The notes: generated by a model not told the origin, from the letters alone. A stretch of 64,000 bases of DNA from Psychrobacillus sp. OK032 (GCF_900111345.1 NZ_FOGY01000006.1:186001-250000), one strand, 5' to 3'; shown: positions 17,851 through 27,425, counted from the stretch's first letter. Made by a program: numbers and translations.

Positions 17851-19140
17851 TTGACGCATTATAATTTTGAAACTGTAGCAATTCACGGTGGTCAAACGCC
17901 AGATTCTGACTTTGGAGCACGCGCGGTACCAATCTACCAAACTACATCATACGTTTTTGAAAGTGGTGAACATGCACGTAGCTTATTTGCATTGGAGGAA
18001 GAAGGCCATATTTACTCGCGTATGAGTAATCCAACTGTTGATGTGTTTGAAAAGCGAATGGCACAGCTTGAAGGAGGGGTAGCGGCTGTAGCAACTTCAT
18101 CAGGTCAAGCGGCTATTACTTTAGCTCTGCTAACATTGGCTAAGCCAGGTGATGAAATTATTGCATCTTCTAATATTTATGGAGGTACTTACAATTTACT
18201 TGCCTCTACTTTGGGTCGTGCAGGCATTAACGTTATCTTTGTACCTGGTACAGAACCACAGCAATTCGCAGAAAAAATAACAGATAAGACAAAGGCGATA
18301 TTTGCAGAAACAATTGGCAATCCAAGTCTGCATGTTTTAGATATTGAAAAAACGGCAGAAATTGCCCATGCACATGGCGTACCACTTGTTATTGATAGCA
18401 CATTTACTACACCTTATATTTCAAAGCCAATCGAATGGGGAGCTGACATTGTTGTGCATAGTGCAACGAAATGGATTGGTGGACACGGTACAGCTATTGC
18501 AGGCGTCATTATCGACAGTGGAAAATTCCCTTGGGATAATGGACGTTTCCCAGAATTCACAGAGCCAGATCCAACGTACCAGGGCATCCGCTTTTATGAA
18601 AAATTTGGTGCTCAAACATTTGCGACGAAGGTTCGTTCACAACTTTTACGAGACTATGGGGCTTCCTTATCACCATTTAATGCGTTCTTACTTCTATTAG
18701 GTCTCGAAACATTACACGTACGTATGGATCGTCACAATGAAAACGCGTTGGAATTGGCACGTTACTTAGAAAGCCATGAAGCTGTAGATTGGGTTCGCTA
18801 TCCGGGGCTTCCATCTCATGATTCCTATAAAAATGCACAAAAATATTTTAAAAATGGCTTTGGCGGAATCATCGTCTTTGGAATAAAAGGGAATCGTAAG
18901 ACAGCTGCAAAAGTATTAGATGAAACGACGCTTTGGTCCCATCTTGCAAATGTAGGTGATGCAAAATCGCTCATCATTCATCCGGCATCAACAACACATC
19001 AACAACTTTCAGGCGAAGACTTGATAAAAACAGGTGTAACGGAAGAGTTAATTCGCCTTTCTGTTGGGATTGAATCCATTGAAGATCTGAAAGAAGACTT
19101 AAATCAAGCGTTAAATAAAACGATTTTACAAACAACTTAG
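17851..19140 (+). CDS. metY: O-acetylhomoserine sulfhydrylase (Cys/Met metabolism PLP enzyme)
   Basis: MetY makes homocysteine from O-acetylhomoserine and sulfide in the cytoplasm. The 429-residue length fits OAH sulfhydrylases rather than the shorter cystathionine synthases (~380). Visible marks are [22 protein letters not shown], the SSGQAA phosphate-binding turn, and [12 protein letters not shown] with the PLP lysine. The start is TTG at 17851 behind AAGGGGG. The ssuA gene follows 12 bases after the stop. The enzyme can capture sulfide derived from sulfite that a sulfonate monooxygenase releases. Copy B at 27235 is a dead remnant. Confidence 0.9.
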   Translation: MTHYNFETVAIHGGQTPDSDFGARAVPIYQTTSYVFESGEHARSLFALEEEGHIYSRMSNPTVDVFEKRMAQLEGGVAAVATSSGQAAITLALLTLAKPGDEIIASSNIYGGTYNLLASTLGRAGINVIFVPGTEPQQFAEKITDKTKAIFAETIGNPSLHVLDIEKTAEIAHAHGVPLVIDSTFTTPYISKPIEWGADIVVHSATKWIGGHGTAIAGVIIDSGKFPWDNGRFPEFTEPDPTYQGIRFYEKFGAQTFATKVRSQLLRDYGASLSPFNAFLLLLGLETLHVRMDRHNENALELARYLESHEAVDWVRYPGLPSHDSYKNAQKYFKNGFGGIIVFGIKGNRKTAAKVLDETTLWSHLANVGDAKSLIIHPASTTHQQLSGEDLIKTGVTEELIRLSVGIESIEDLKEDLNQALNKTILQTT

Positions 19141-19152
19141 GGGGAATTATAG

Positions 19153-20136
19153 ATGAAAAGAAAATTTAAACTCACTATTCCAATTGTATTTTTATTAGTA
19201 TCTTCACTGGTACTGCAAGCTTGCAGTGGTAGTGCATCTGAGAAAGAATTAGAAACAGTTAGACTAGACTACGCTTATTACTCACCAACTAGTTTAATAT
19301 TAAAAAAATTCGGTTGGGCAGAAGAAGCTTTTGAAGCGGACAAAGTAAAAGTCGAGTGGACGTTGAGTCAAGGTAGTAACAAGGCATTAGAGTTTCTATC
19401 GAGTAATAGCGTTGACTTTGGTTCTGCTGCTGGTGCGGCAACATTAATTTCTAAATCGAAGGACGTTCCAATTAAAAATGTTTATATATTATCAAAGCCA
19501 GAATGGACTGCGCTTGTCACGAAGGATGCAAGCATTCAATCTATTGAAGATTTGAAAGGAAAAAAAGTTGCTGCAACATATGGAACAGATCCATATATTT
19601 TCTTACTCCGTGCTTTGAATGAAGCTGGATTATCTGAAAAGGATATTGAGTTCGTTAATCTACAGCATAATGATGGCTATCAGGCTCTATTAAAAGGGGA
19701 TGTCGTTGCATGGGCTGGACTTGACCCAATTATGGCAACAGCGGAATTAGAATCAGATGCTGATTTATTTTACCGTAACCCAGATTTCAACACATATAAC
19801 TTTTTAAACGTGCGGGAAAGCTTCGCTGACACACACCCAGAAGCAGTTGAAACTGTTATTAATGCTTACGAGAAAGCACGTAACTGGATTATTGAAAACC
19901 CGGAGGAAGCTGCTGAAATTATAGCAGAGGAAGCGCAAATTGATTTAGCTACAGCCAAAAAACAATTAGAACGTACAAACTTTGATGAGTATGTACCTTC
20001 AGATACTCAAAAGAAAGCTATTAAAGAAGCGGGGGAAATCCTTCAACAAACAGGTGTTGTGAAAGAAGATGTGAATTTAGAGGAAACAATCGATGAGCTA
20101 ATTGAACCGAAATATGCTGAAACTGCTGGAAAGTGA
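19153..20136 (+). CDS. ssuA: ABC transporter substrate-binding lipoprotein, sulfonate type
   Basis: The N-terminus has a lipoprotein signal ending in LQACSGS, so the mature protein is anchored outside the membrane. The body has the NMT1/SsuA-like fold: LDYAYYSPTSLILKKFGWAEEAF, then SNSVDFGSAAGAAT and VAATYGTDPYIFLLRALNEAG. Proteins of this group bind aliphatic sulfonates, taurine or nitrate. The neighbouring LLM monooxygenase and metY favour an organosulfur ligand. It forms an operon with metY, ssuC and ssuB. The exact ligand cannot be read from sequence. Confidence 0.8.
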   Translation: MKRKFKLTIPIVFLLVSSLVLQACSGSASEKELETVRLDYAYYSPTSLILKKFGWAEEAFEADKVKVEWTLSQGSNKALEFLSSNSVDFGSAAGAATLISKSKDVPIKNVYILSKPEWTALVTKDASIQSIEDLKGKKVAATYGTDPYIFLLRALNEAGLSEKDIEFVNLQHNDGYQALLKGDVVAWAGLDPIMATAELESDADLFYRNPDFNTYNFLNVRESFADTHPEAVETVINAYEKARNWIIENPEEAAEIIAEEAQIDLATAKKQLERTNFDEYVPSDTQKKAIKEAGEILQQTGVVKEDVNLEETIDELIEPKYAETAGK

Positions 20137-20146
20137 GGGATTGTAA

Positions 20147-20995
20147 ATGAGTAAAAAGGATATAGAGTTGACCGGGCCGCTAGTCTTAACGGTAAAAGAA
20201 CGTAAAAAACGTGCAAAAAGAACGAGTGCTAATTGGTCGGCTATTACCCTAAGTCTAGTTATTCCTATATTGCTCCTTGCTGTGTGGTCAATTGTAACTT
20301 TTACTGAGCTCATTCCATCCTATCAGCTTCCTTCACCGATAGCTGTAGTAGAAACAATTGTAGGATTAGCACAAGATGGATCACTTTGGTCGCATCTCGG
20401 TATTACATTTTCTCGTGTAATCATCGGTAGTTTAATAGGCACAATCATAGCTGTTTTACTTGGCTCTGTCGTTGGATTTTATAGTAAAGCTGAACGCTTA
20501 TTTGATCCGATTATTCAAGCCTTTAAATCGATTCCATCACTAGCATGGGTACCGCTATTCATACTATGGATGGGAATTGGGGAGCCTTCTAAAATTAGTT
20601 TAATCGCGGTCGGTGTATTCTTCCCAGTTTATTTAAATATGGTAAGTGGTATTTTAAATGTCGATCGAAAGCTCATTGAAGTTGGTAAAGTTTATGGTTT
20701 AAGCCATTTTGAACTTGTTCGTAGAATAATTTTGCCAGCTACTTTCCCTTCTTTTTTTACAGGTTTACGTAGTGGCTTGGGACTTGGTTGGATGTTCGTC
20801 GTTGCAGCAGAATTAATGGGAGCTAGTCAGGGATTAGGCTATTTACTCGTTATAGGTCAAAACTCTTCTTCTCCAGACTTAATTATCGCAAGCATCTTTT
20901 TATTTGCCGTCGTTGGGAAATGTACGGATTGGCTAGTAAAGATAGTAGAAAATAAAGTGTTATCATGGCGTGATAATAGTGTCATTGGAGGCTAG
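20147..20995 (+). CDS. ssuC: ABC transporter permease, sulfonate type
   Basis: This 282-residue integral membrane protein has about six hydrophobic segments and the binding-protein-dependent permease signature (EVGKVYGLSHFELVRRIILPATFP, the EAA loop that contacts the ATPase). The first helix follows a basic stretch, KERKKRAKRTS. It is the BPD_transp_1 family partner of the lipoprotein upstream and the ATPase that starts at the next base after its stop. Confidence 0.85.
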   Translation: MSKKDIELTGPLVLTVKERKKRAKRTSANWSAITLSLVIPILLLAVWSIVTFTELIPSYQLPSPIAVVETIVGLAQDGSLWSHLGITFSRVIIGSLIGTIIAVLLGSVVGFYSKAERLFDPIIQAFKSIPSLAWVPLFILWMGIGEPSKISLIAVGVFFPVYLNMVSGILNVDRKLIEVGKVYGLSHFELVRRIILPATFPSFFTGLRSGLGLGWMFVVAAELMGASQGLGYLLVIGQNSSSPDLIIASIFLFAVVGKCTDWLVKIVENKVLSWRDNSVIGG

Positions 20996-21733
20996 ATGAT
21001 GATTTTAGAAATTGACAGGCTTACACGTATATTTGAAGGTAACAATGGTGTGAAAAATGTTTCCTTCAACGTGAAAAAAGGGGAGATTATCGGATTACTT
21101 GGAAAAAGTGGCTCTGGTAAAAGTACCATTTTGCGTACCATTGCAGGTCTCGATCAAGGCTACCAAGGGAAGATACAAATACACGGTGATACGATAAATG
21201 GCCCACATAAAGAAATTGGTGTCGTTTTTCAGGAAGCGCGCCTCTTTCCTTGGCTTACCGTACTGGAAAATGTCGAATTTGGCTTAACCAACGGGAAAAA
21301 GGACAATGAAGAAATTGCCCGTTTCTTTTTAAAGCAAGTTGGGCTAGGTGATGCAGAAAATCTCTATGTAAAGCAATTATCAGGCGGGATGGCACAACGT
21401 GTTGCTATAGCTAGAGCACTGGCTGCAAATCCAGGTTTACTTTTAATGGATGAACCATTTAGTGCACTAGATGCCTTTACAAAAATGCAACTTCAAGATT
21501 TGGTGTTAGATATTTGGCAGGAGCAAAAACTCACTGTCGTTATGGTCACTCATGACATTGACGAAGCTCTTTATTTGTGTGACCGTATCATAGTACTAGC
21601 AGGTAAACCTGGTGAAATTGACCGCGAATTTCATATTGCTGAGCAACGTCCAAGAAATCGTGGTAGTGAATTACTTGCTCGCAAAAAAAGCGAAATTCTC
21701 GAAAGCCTTCAGATTGAGTCGGTTCGTATATAA
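20996..21733 (+). CDS. ssuB: ABC transporter ATP-binding protein, sulfonate type
   Basis: This 245-residue ATPase has Walker A GLLGKSGSGKST, the Q-loop VVFQEARLFPW, signature LSGGMAQRVAIARAL and Walker B LLLMDEPFSALD followed by the H-loop THDIDEAL. The VFQEARLFPWLTVLENV segment is typical of the SsuB/TauB/NrtD group. It is the last gene of the metY-ssuACB operon; a terminator follows about 130 bases later. Confidence 0.88.
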   Translation: MMILEIDRLTRIFEGNNGVKNVSFNVKKGEIIGLLGKSGSGKSTILRTIAGLDQGYQGKIQIHGDTINGPHKEIGVVFQEARLFPWLTVLENVEFGLTNGKKDNEEIARFFLKQVGLGDAENLYVKQLSGGMAQRVAIARALAANPGLLLMDEPFSALDAFTKMQLQDLVLDIWQEQKLTVVMVTHDIDEALYLCDRIIVLAGKPGEIDREFHIAEQRPRNRGSELLARKKSEILESLQIESVRI

Positions 21734-21864
21734 AAAGCAGGAAAACTTATTGTCACACCATAAATTAATTCTTTTAATCCTGTTGTAGATGTAAAGGGAC
21801 ACAACGCAAAGGTAGCATAGATGCACTTTTACGTTTGTTTTAGAAATGAAGCAATATCCACATA

Positions 21865-21913
21865 TAAACAAAAAGAAACACGCATACTGTGATTGCGTGT
21901 TTCTTTTTGTTTA
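21865..21913 (+). terminator. Terminator of the metY-ssu operon
   Basis: A near-perfect 20-bp stem (AAACAAAAAGAAACACGC with GCGTGTTTCTTTTTGTTT) closes a short loop. It can work on both strands. Between ssuB and this hairpin I see nothing coding. Confidence 0.85.
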
Positions 21914-22011
21914 GGTCTCCTTTACTGAATTGAACATTAAATTAGTAACATCACTTTCAAAAAAATATTCGCAAATATCTATCAATTTATTAGCAATTTT
22001 CCATAAGTATA

Positions 22012-22040
22012 TTGAAATATTGTATAAAACAATGTATATT
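22012..22040 (+). promoter_or_regulatory. abgB promoter
   Basis: TTGAAA (22012-22017) and TATATT (22035-22040) are separated by 17 bases, about 70 bases before the abgB start. Confidence 0.55.
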
Positions 22041-22111
22041 ATAACGTATTAGCACACTAAAGTGCCGGAGCGGTAAGCGAAATTTATTAAGTGAAAGAGG
22101 GGTTTATCTAG

Positions 22112-23296
22112 ATGGAATTAAATAAAGTTCTTCAACAAATAGAGGATGTATATCAAGAGGTAATTGGATGGCGCAGACATTTACATCAACATCCAGAACT
22201 TTCATTTCAAGAATATAACACATCTCAATATGTGTATGATCTACTCGAAAGCTTTGGTGGTTTTGAATTATCAAGACCTACTAAAACGAGTGTAGTGGCA
22301 CGTTTAAAAGGGAGTAACCCTGGAAAAATAATTGCGCTTCGTGCGGATATGGATGCTCTTCCTATAAAAGAAGAAACAGATTTGCCATTCGTATCGACAA
22401 ATGATGGTGTGATGCATGCATGCGGACATGACGGTCATACGGCAATGCTTTTAGGAGCGGCAAAAGTTTTAAAAGATAACCGGGATGATTTAAGTGGTGA
22501 ATTGGTTTTCATTTTCCAACATGCCGAAGAATTACCACCGGGTGGAGCACAAGAAATGGTGGCTGCAGGTGTACTTGACGGGGTAGATCAAGTGGTAGGC
22601 GTTCATCTATTTTCAACGGTTCCAACTGGTACTATCCATATTCGTTATGGTGCTGTTACGGCAGCAAGCGATGTATTTGAAATGACGGTTCAAGGGAAAG
22701 GTGGACATGCTTCCACGCCAGAATTGACGATAGATCCTCTTGCTACAGGTGCACAAATTGTAACAGGATTGAATCATATCATTTCTCGTTCAGTAGCTCC
22801 TTTAGAAGCGGGTGTAGTGTCTGTCACTAAATTTACCGCTGGCGGGGAAGCACTGAATGTTATTCCAGATACAGTAGAAATTGGTGGTTCTGTTCGAACA
22901 CTTAGCGCGGACGTCCGTGAACTTGTCAAAAACCGCATAATAGATGTTGCGGAAGGAATAGCAAAGGCAAATGGTGCTGAAGTAGAGGTTTCTTATATGT
23001 ATGGTTATGGATCTGTTATGAATGATAAGGAAGTAACAGACCAAGTAGTAGGTGTAATAAACGAGCATTTATCGGAAAAGAAGCTTGAATGGGTTAATCC
23101 GATACTTGGAGGAGAAGACTTTTCCGCTTTTAGTGATGAGTTGCCTGCTTGCTTTGTTATTATAGGTGCTGGAAACATAGAAAAAGGTATAACACATCCA
23201 CATCATCATCCGAAATTTGACATTGATGAAAATGCTTTTATGGATGGCCTAAAATTCCATGTGTTTACTGCCTTAACTCTAACTCAAAATAAATAA
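22112..23296 (+). CDS. abgB: M20-family amidohydrolase (AbgB-like aminoacylase)
   Basis: The enzyme is a cytosolic metal-dependent amidase of the M20D group (394 residues). Motifs are WRRHLHQHPELSFQE, ALRADMDALPI with the first metal ligands, HACGHDGHTAMLLGAA, QHAEELPPGGA and the C-terminal GGEDFSAF. Relatives cleave N-acyl amino acids, hippurate, indoleacetyl amino acids or p-aminobenzoyl-glutamate. The AbgT-family transporter 20 bases downstream makes p-aminobenzoyl-glutamate or a related dipeptide-like amide the best guess. Only one subunit gene is present, unlike the abgA/abgB pair of E. coli. Confidence 0.8.
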   Translation: MELNKVLQQIEDVYQEVIGWRRHLHQHPELSFQEYNTSQYVYDLLESFGGFELSRPTKTSVVARLKGSNPGKIIALRADMDALPIKEETDLPFVSTNDGVMHACGHDGHTAMLLGAAKVLKDNRDDLSGELVFIFQHAEELPPGGAQEMVAAGVLDGVDQVVGVHLFSTVPTGTIHIRYGAVTAASDVFEMTVQGKGGHASTPELTIDPLATGAQIVTGLNHIISRSVAPLEAGVVSVTKFTAGGEALNVIPDTVEIGGSVRTLSADVRELVKNRIIDVAEGIAKANGAEVEVSYMYGYGSVMNDKEVTDQVVGVINEHLSEKKLEWVNPILGGEDFSAFSDELPACFVIIGAGNIEKGITHPHHHPKFDIDENAFMDGLKFHVFTALTLTQNK

Positions 23297-23316
23297 ACAG
23301 CTTAGAAGGAGAAATT

Positions 23317-24843
23317 ATGGCTCAAAATACAGTAAAAAAGAAAAGGTCGTTTTTTGACCGAATGCTCGATTCAATAGAGTTTGCCGGTAATAAATTGCCG
23401 GATCCGATTGTATTATTTATCATTCTTTGCGGGATAGCTTTAGCGGCCTCTTTTGTAACCTCATTATTTAATGTATCTGCAATTCATCCAGTTACTGGAG
23501 AAACAGTAAAAGCAACTAATCTCTTAACCGGTGATGGTCTAGTTAATATTTTGACGAATTCCGTTACGAACTTTAGTTCATTTGCTCCTCTTGGTATGGT
23601 TCTTGTCATGATGATTGGGATTGGTCTAGCGGAACAAAGTGGTTTCTTTGCGGTACTTATGAAGCGTGCGGTGATGGCGACACCTAAAAAGCTGATCATT
23701 CCAAGCGTGATTCTTATTGCCATTATTGGGAATGCTGCGGGAGATGCAGGTCCAATTGTTTTACCTCCGCTAGCTGCCGCAGTCTTGATGGCGTTTGGTT
23801 ATCATCCTTTAGTTGGATTAGTTGTCGCATATGCTTCGACGTTAGGGGCATTTGCGGCTAACCTAATAATCGGTATGTCAGATACGCTAGTTGCTGGATT
23901 TACGGGACCTGCTGCGCAAACGGTGGATCCAAGTTATGTAGCAAATCCGGCGATGAATTATTATTTTATCGCTGTCTCAACCATCGTGTTATTATTCGTT
24001 TCGCTATGGGTTACGCATAAGTTTACGATTCCTCGTTTTGGTGCTTATACAGGGGAAGTGGAAGAAATGGAAGTTGTCTCAACTGAAGAAAAGCGAGGAC
24101 TCCGATGGGCGGGCATTTCCGCAGTTGCTTTTGTGCTTATTCTATTAGCGTTAATCATTCCTGAAAACGGACTTTTACGTAATCCTGAAACAGGTTCTAT
24201 TATTGAGGGTTCACCATTAATTAATGGGATTGTACCACTATTAACGGTATTTTTCTTTATTCCGGGACTGTTTTATGGAATTGGTTCTAAGTCTATTAAG
24301 AGCTCAAAAGACTTTGGGAATATGTTAGGGAAGTCTATGAGCACGATGGGGCCGTATATTGTTTTGGTATTCTTTGCAGCTCAATTACTTTCATTCTTTG
24401 CGGCTAGTAACCTTGGTCCGATTATCGCAATCAAAGGGGCAAACATTTTGGATAGTGCTGGGATTACAGGTATTCCTTTAATCGTCCTATTCATCATTTT
24501 TGTTGCATGTGTGAACTTATTAATCGGAAGTGCATCAGCAAAATGGGCAATATTAGCGCCAATATTCGTACCGATGTTTATGTATTTGGATTATGATCCA
24601 GCGTTTACGCAGGCAATTTATCGTGTAGGGGATTCTATTACAAATCCAATTACACCGATGCTTCCATATTTAGTCTTGTTGCTATCATTTGCGAAAAAGT
24701 ATGATAAAAACATTGGATTAGGAACTTTAATTTCAGCTTTATTCCCGTATACTGTATTCTTTGGAATCGTGTGGATCCTACTAGTTATTGTTTGGTACTT
24801 ATTAGGATTTCCGGTTGGGCCTGAGGGACCTATACATTTATAA
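23317..24843 (+). CDS. abgT: AbgT-family transporter
   Basis: This 508-residue membrane protein has about 11-12 hydrophobic segments. It begins with a charged cytoplasmic tail and the family opening GNKLPDPIVLFIILCG. NAAGDAGPIVLPPLAAAVLMAFGYHP and the C-terminal SAKWAILAPIFVPMF followed by GDSITNPITPMLPYL are AbgT marks. Family members import p-aminobenzoyl-glutamate or export sulfonamide-like antimetabolites. Pairing with the amidohydrolase favours uptake here. A strong bidirectional terminator follows within 10 bases. Confidence 0.88.
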   Translation: MAQNTVKKKRSFFDRMLDSIEFAGNKLPDPIVLFIILCGIALAASFVTSLFNVSAIHPVTGETVKATNLLTGDGLVNILTNSVTNFSSFAPLGMVLVMMIGIGLAEQSGFFAVLMKRAVMATPKKLIIPSVILIAIIGNAAGDAGPIVLPPLAAAVLMAFGYHPLVGLVVAYASTLGAFAANLIIGMSDTLVAGFTGPAAQTVDPSYVANPAMNYYFIAVSTIVLLFVSLWVTHKFTIPRFGAYTGEVEEMEVVSTEEKRGLRWAGISAVAFVLILLALIIPENGLLRNPETGSIIEGSPLINGIVPLLTVFFFIPGLFYGIGSKSIKSSKDFGNMLGKSMSTMGPYIVLVFFAAQLLSFFAASNLGPIIAIKGANILDSAGITGIPLIVLFIIFVACVNLLIGSASAKWAILAPIFVPMFMYLDYDPAFTQAIYRVGDSITNPITPMLPYLVLLLSFAKKYDKNIGLGTLISALFPYTVFFGIVWILLVIVWYLLGFPVGPEGPIHL

Positions 24844-24850
24844 ACTAAAA

Positions 24851-24898
24851 GAGCCGTTTCAAAATTCTCCAAAAGGAGGTTTTGAAACGGCTCTTTCC
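24851..24898. terminator. Terminator of abgT, copy of the 15611 hairpin
   Basis: GAGCCGTTTCAAAA (24851-24864) pairs with TTTTGAAACGGCTC (24880-24893), followed by CTTT. Its core is nearly identical to the hairpin after ATP-grasp copy A, so it marks one edge of the duplicated segment. Confidence 0.85.
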
Positions 24899-24971
24899 TG
24901 CTTTAGGAAATTACAATATTCTAGACATGTGGATAACTTCCTACAAGAACCTCTACGTCCAGACTCCAGCG

Positions 24972-25040
24972 CCTTGCTCCAGCGCACAGCTCGTCGCGAA
25001 CTTAGACTTATTCCTCTAACACAGGCGCTTGCGCTTTTGT
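24972..25040. repeat. GC-rich dispersed repeat between terminator and ATP-grasp copy B
   Basis: The sequence carries GCTCCAGCGCACAGCTCGTC, then CGCGAACTTAG, TTATTCCTCTAA and GGCGCTTGCGCTTTT. The same blocks occur at 62001-62332. It is absent at the matching position beside copy A, so it entered after the duplication or was lost from A. Confidence 0.75.
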
Positions 25041-25043
25041 TCT

Positions 25044-25991
25044 TTATACGGTTAGTTTTTGTGCTTCTAATGCTTTTTCTAGGAACTTGGCTAGCTCAAG
25101 CATGCCGTACTTGCCTTCCTTCGCTTCTGCATCACTGTTATAGTTTGTGTTTGTGTTAATGTCATAAGTGTACACTGTACCAGTCTCATCCGAAATAAAT
25201 TCAATCCCTGCCACTGTGATTTTGTTGGCCTGTAAAAAAGCTTCGTATTGTGCAATTTGTTCTGAATCAACCTCGTGGATGATTTCGAATTTCGGCTTTT
25301 CTTCTACTTGTTCGCCGACAGGGCAAAACAGATCATCGATTTGGCAAGCGTCTGCTGGGCAAAGTTCGAAACCATTTGATGTATCTACTTTTACTGCATA
25401 AACAAATTTACCGCCTATAAATTCAGCGCGTGTAATAAACGATTCTGGTGCTTTGATGTATTCCTGAATTAACGTAATACCGTCCACCGGTTCATCATAT
25501 AGCTCACTGTTTAAGTAAGCCTTTAACGCATCGATGGAGTGGAATAATTGTACGCCTAATCCTTTTCCAGCACGGTTATGTTTTGTAATAAAGGAAGCTT
25601 TCCCTAATATTTCAGCAGCCTTTATGACTTGCTGTTTCCCAACTGCACCGACTGTTTTAGGAGTGCGAATGCCTGCTTTTTCTAATGCAAGGTATTGATT
25701 AATTTTACTTAATTCTAACGATAGTGCACTTGTGCCATTAAATACTGTACGTCCGTGAAACTCCAACCATGCAAGCACACCTGCTGTTAATTCTGGTGCA
25801 TAACGGTGATTGCGAGTATGGGATGAAGCACTCATACGACTATAGAAAACACCTTCTGGAGGGGGTGCTGTCAAATCAACGATACCCTCATCTAAATGCC
25901 ATACTTCGTAAGGTAGCTTTAATTCTTCTAATCGTTTCGTTAAATGAATTGTCCATTCATCATTTTCGTGGATAACATAAATTTTCGACAT
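25044..25991 (-). CDS. ATP-grasp ligase (RimK-like), copy B
   Basis: This is a second, intact copy of the ligase at 15659, of equal length (315 residues) and with all ATP-grasp motifs kept. About a dozen substitutions are spread over the protein (for example ELALPY to ELKLPY, TATPPEG to TAPPPEG, AEKLGKA to AEILGKA, and the C-terminus QKVSV to QKLTV). Many more silent changes show that both copies have been under selection. It is preceded by LLM copy B with the same 1-base spacing. The function is unknown, as for copy A. Confidence 0.8.
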   Translation of the reverse strand: MSKIYVIHENDEWTIHLTKRLEELKLPYEVWHLDEGIVDLTAPPPEGVFYSRMSASSHTRNHRYAPELTAGVLAWLEFHGRTVFNGTSALSLELSKINQYLALEKAGIRTPKTVGAVGKQQVIKAAEILGKASFITKHNRAGKGLGVQLFHSIDALKAYLNSELYDEPVDGITLIQEYIKAPESFITRAEFIGGKFVYAVKVDTSNGFELCPADACQIDDLFCPVGEQVEEKPKFEIIHEVDSEQIAQYEAFLQANKITVAGIEFISDETGTVYTYDINTNTNYNSDAEAKEGKYGMLELAKFLEKALEAQKLTV

Positions 25992-25992
25992 A

Positions 25993-27051
25993 TTATTTAG
26001 CCCCTAACTTTTGAGATCTAAGCTGTTCAACGATTGGCATTACTTTTTCAGAGAAGCGCTGCATTTCTTCCAGTTGTGGAGAGAATTGAAGAATGAGTAA
26101 GTTCACGCCAACCTCTTCATACGCTAAAATTGTTTTCGCAATTTGCTCAGGTGTACCAATTAAGTTCGGACGTAAACCACGGTTTGATACCGAATAATCC
26201 TCTAAGCTCACTTTGACATTTAGCTGAGATTTGCTAATGAAATCTTGATAGCCTGCATAACCAGGGCTATCCTCTTGTATATTTTGAATGCGAGCAAGCT
26301 CAGCTTGGACCTCTTCCTCTGTATCACGACAAACAATATAGGCAGACATTCCAAACGTATCAAATGGTACTTTGCCAAGTTGTAAACGTCGATTTCTCAT
26401 ATCTTCAATCTTCTCTTGGACCTCTTCAATAGTGCCACCATGCATAACGTATGAGTCACAAGTTTCTGCTATTGTTTGTTTTCCAGCTTCACTTTCTCCA
26501 CCCGCATATAGGGGGATATGTTGATCTCGAATTGGTTTAGGTGATAAGTACGTATTTTTATATTCGTAAAATTTGCCTTTGTATGAGTATGGTGTTTGCG
26601 TCCATAAGCCCTTTAGTACCTCAAGGAACTCCTCTGTACGCGCATAGCGCTCATCGTGAGCAGTGAAAACACCGCCATATTGGTGCGCTTCCTCTTCCCA
26701 CCAAGCGGAAACAACATTTAGCGATAATCTACCTCCACTAATATGGTCGATATTCGCCGCTGTTTTTGCAAATAATGCAGGATTGTAAAACCCAGGGCGG
26801 ATGGCAGTTAAAATCTCTAATTTATTTGTAACTGCTGCAATTGCTGCTGTTGTAGACCATGCATCTAATGTAGGGGCTTCCATTCCTTTAATATCATTTA
26901 AGTTTAACTCCGCAATGAGTGTCATATCATAGCCTAAGTTTTCCGCATTTTGTGCCACTTTTTTAACATAATCAAATGTAGCTGGCATTTTTTCATCCTC
27001 TACATTACGTAGCCAACCTCCGAAAACCGGCAACCAAAAACCATATTTCAT
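25993..27051 (-). CDS. LLM-class flavin-dependent monooxygenase (SfnG/SsuD-like), copy B
   Basis: This copy has the same 352 residues as copy A at 16608 except three substitutions (EDENMP to EDEKMP, AWTTTA to AWSTTA, and AKRILA to AKTILA). Its ribosome binding site and upstream sequence are also preserved. The near identity, compared with the more divergent ATP-grasp partner, suggests gene conversion between copies. It is the first gene of the minus-strand pair. In front of it lies only a decayed metY, so the divergent arrangement of copy A was once duplicated too. Confidence 0.85.
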   Translation of the reverse strand: MKYGFWLPVFGGWLRNVEDEKMPATFDYVKKVAQNAENLGYDMTLIAELNLNDIKGMEAPTLDAWSTTAAIAAVTNKLEILTAIRPGFYNPALFAKTAANIDHISGGRLSLNVVSAWWEEEAHQYGGVFTAHDERYARTEEFLEVLKGLWTQTPYSYKGKFYEYKNTYLSPKPIRDQHIPLYAGGESEAGKQTIAETCDSYVMHGGTIEEVQEKIEDMRNRRLQLGKVPFDTFGMSAYIVCRDTEEEVQAELARIQNIQEDSPGYAGYQDFISKSQLNVKVSLEDYSVSNRGLRPNLIGTPEQIAKTILAYEEVGVNLLILQFSPQLEEMQRFSEKVMPIVEQLRSQKLGAK

Positions 27052-27234
27052 TAGTAAAATCCACCTTTCCTAACTTCTCGGAATTATCAGATTATTAATT
27101 ATGTACTAACCCTATCACAGAACTTGTGTTTTAACAATGTAACTCGTTAAAATATAGTTCGCAGGTTAGTTTTGTAAAGATAAGATTGCTTTAATTAATA
27201 TCCGGGAAATTCTATTTAAAAAGGCAACTTAAAA

Positions 27235-27425
27235 TTGAAGCATTGTAATTTTGAAACTGTAGCAATTCATGGTGGGCAAACACCAGATTCTGACTTTGGA
27301 GCACGCGCAGTACTGATTTACCAAACTACATCATACGTTTTGGAGGTCGCGTAGGCATTAACGTTATTTTTGTACCTGGTACAGAACCACAACAATTAGC
27401 AGAAAAAATAACAAATAACTTTTAG
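27235..27425 (+). pseudogene. metY remnant beside cassette copy B
   Basis: From a TTG matching the start of the intact metY, the frame reads [20 protein letters not shown] and YQTTSYV, then jumps by an internal deletion to [14 protein letters not shown] and LAEKIT, with stops. About 120 codons are missing inside, and everything after about residue 148 of the parent is gone. Its promoter -35 (TTCGCA) and ribosome binding site (AAGGCAA) have decayed as well. Confidence 0.9.
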
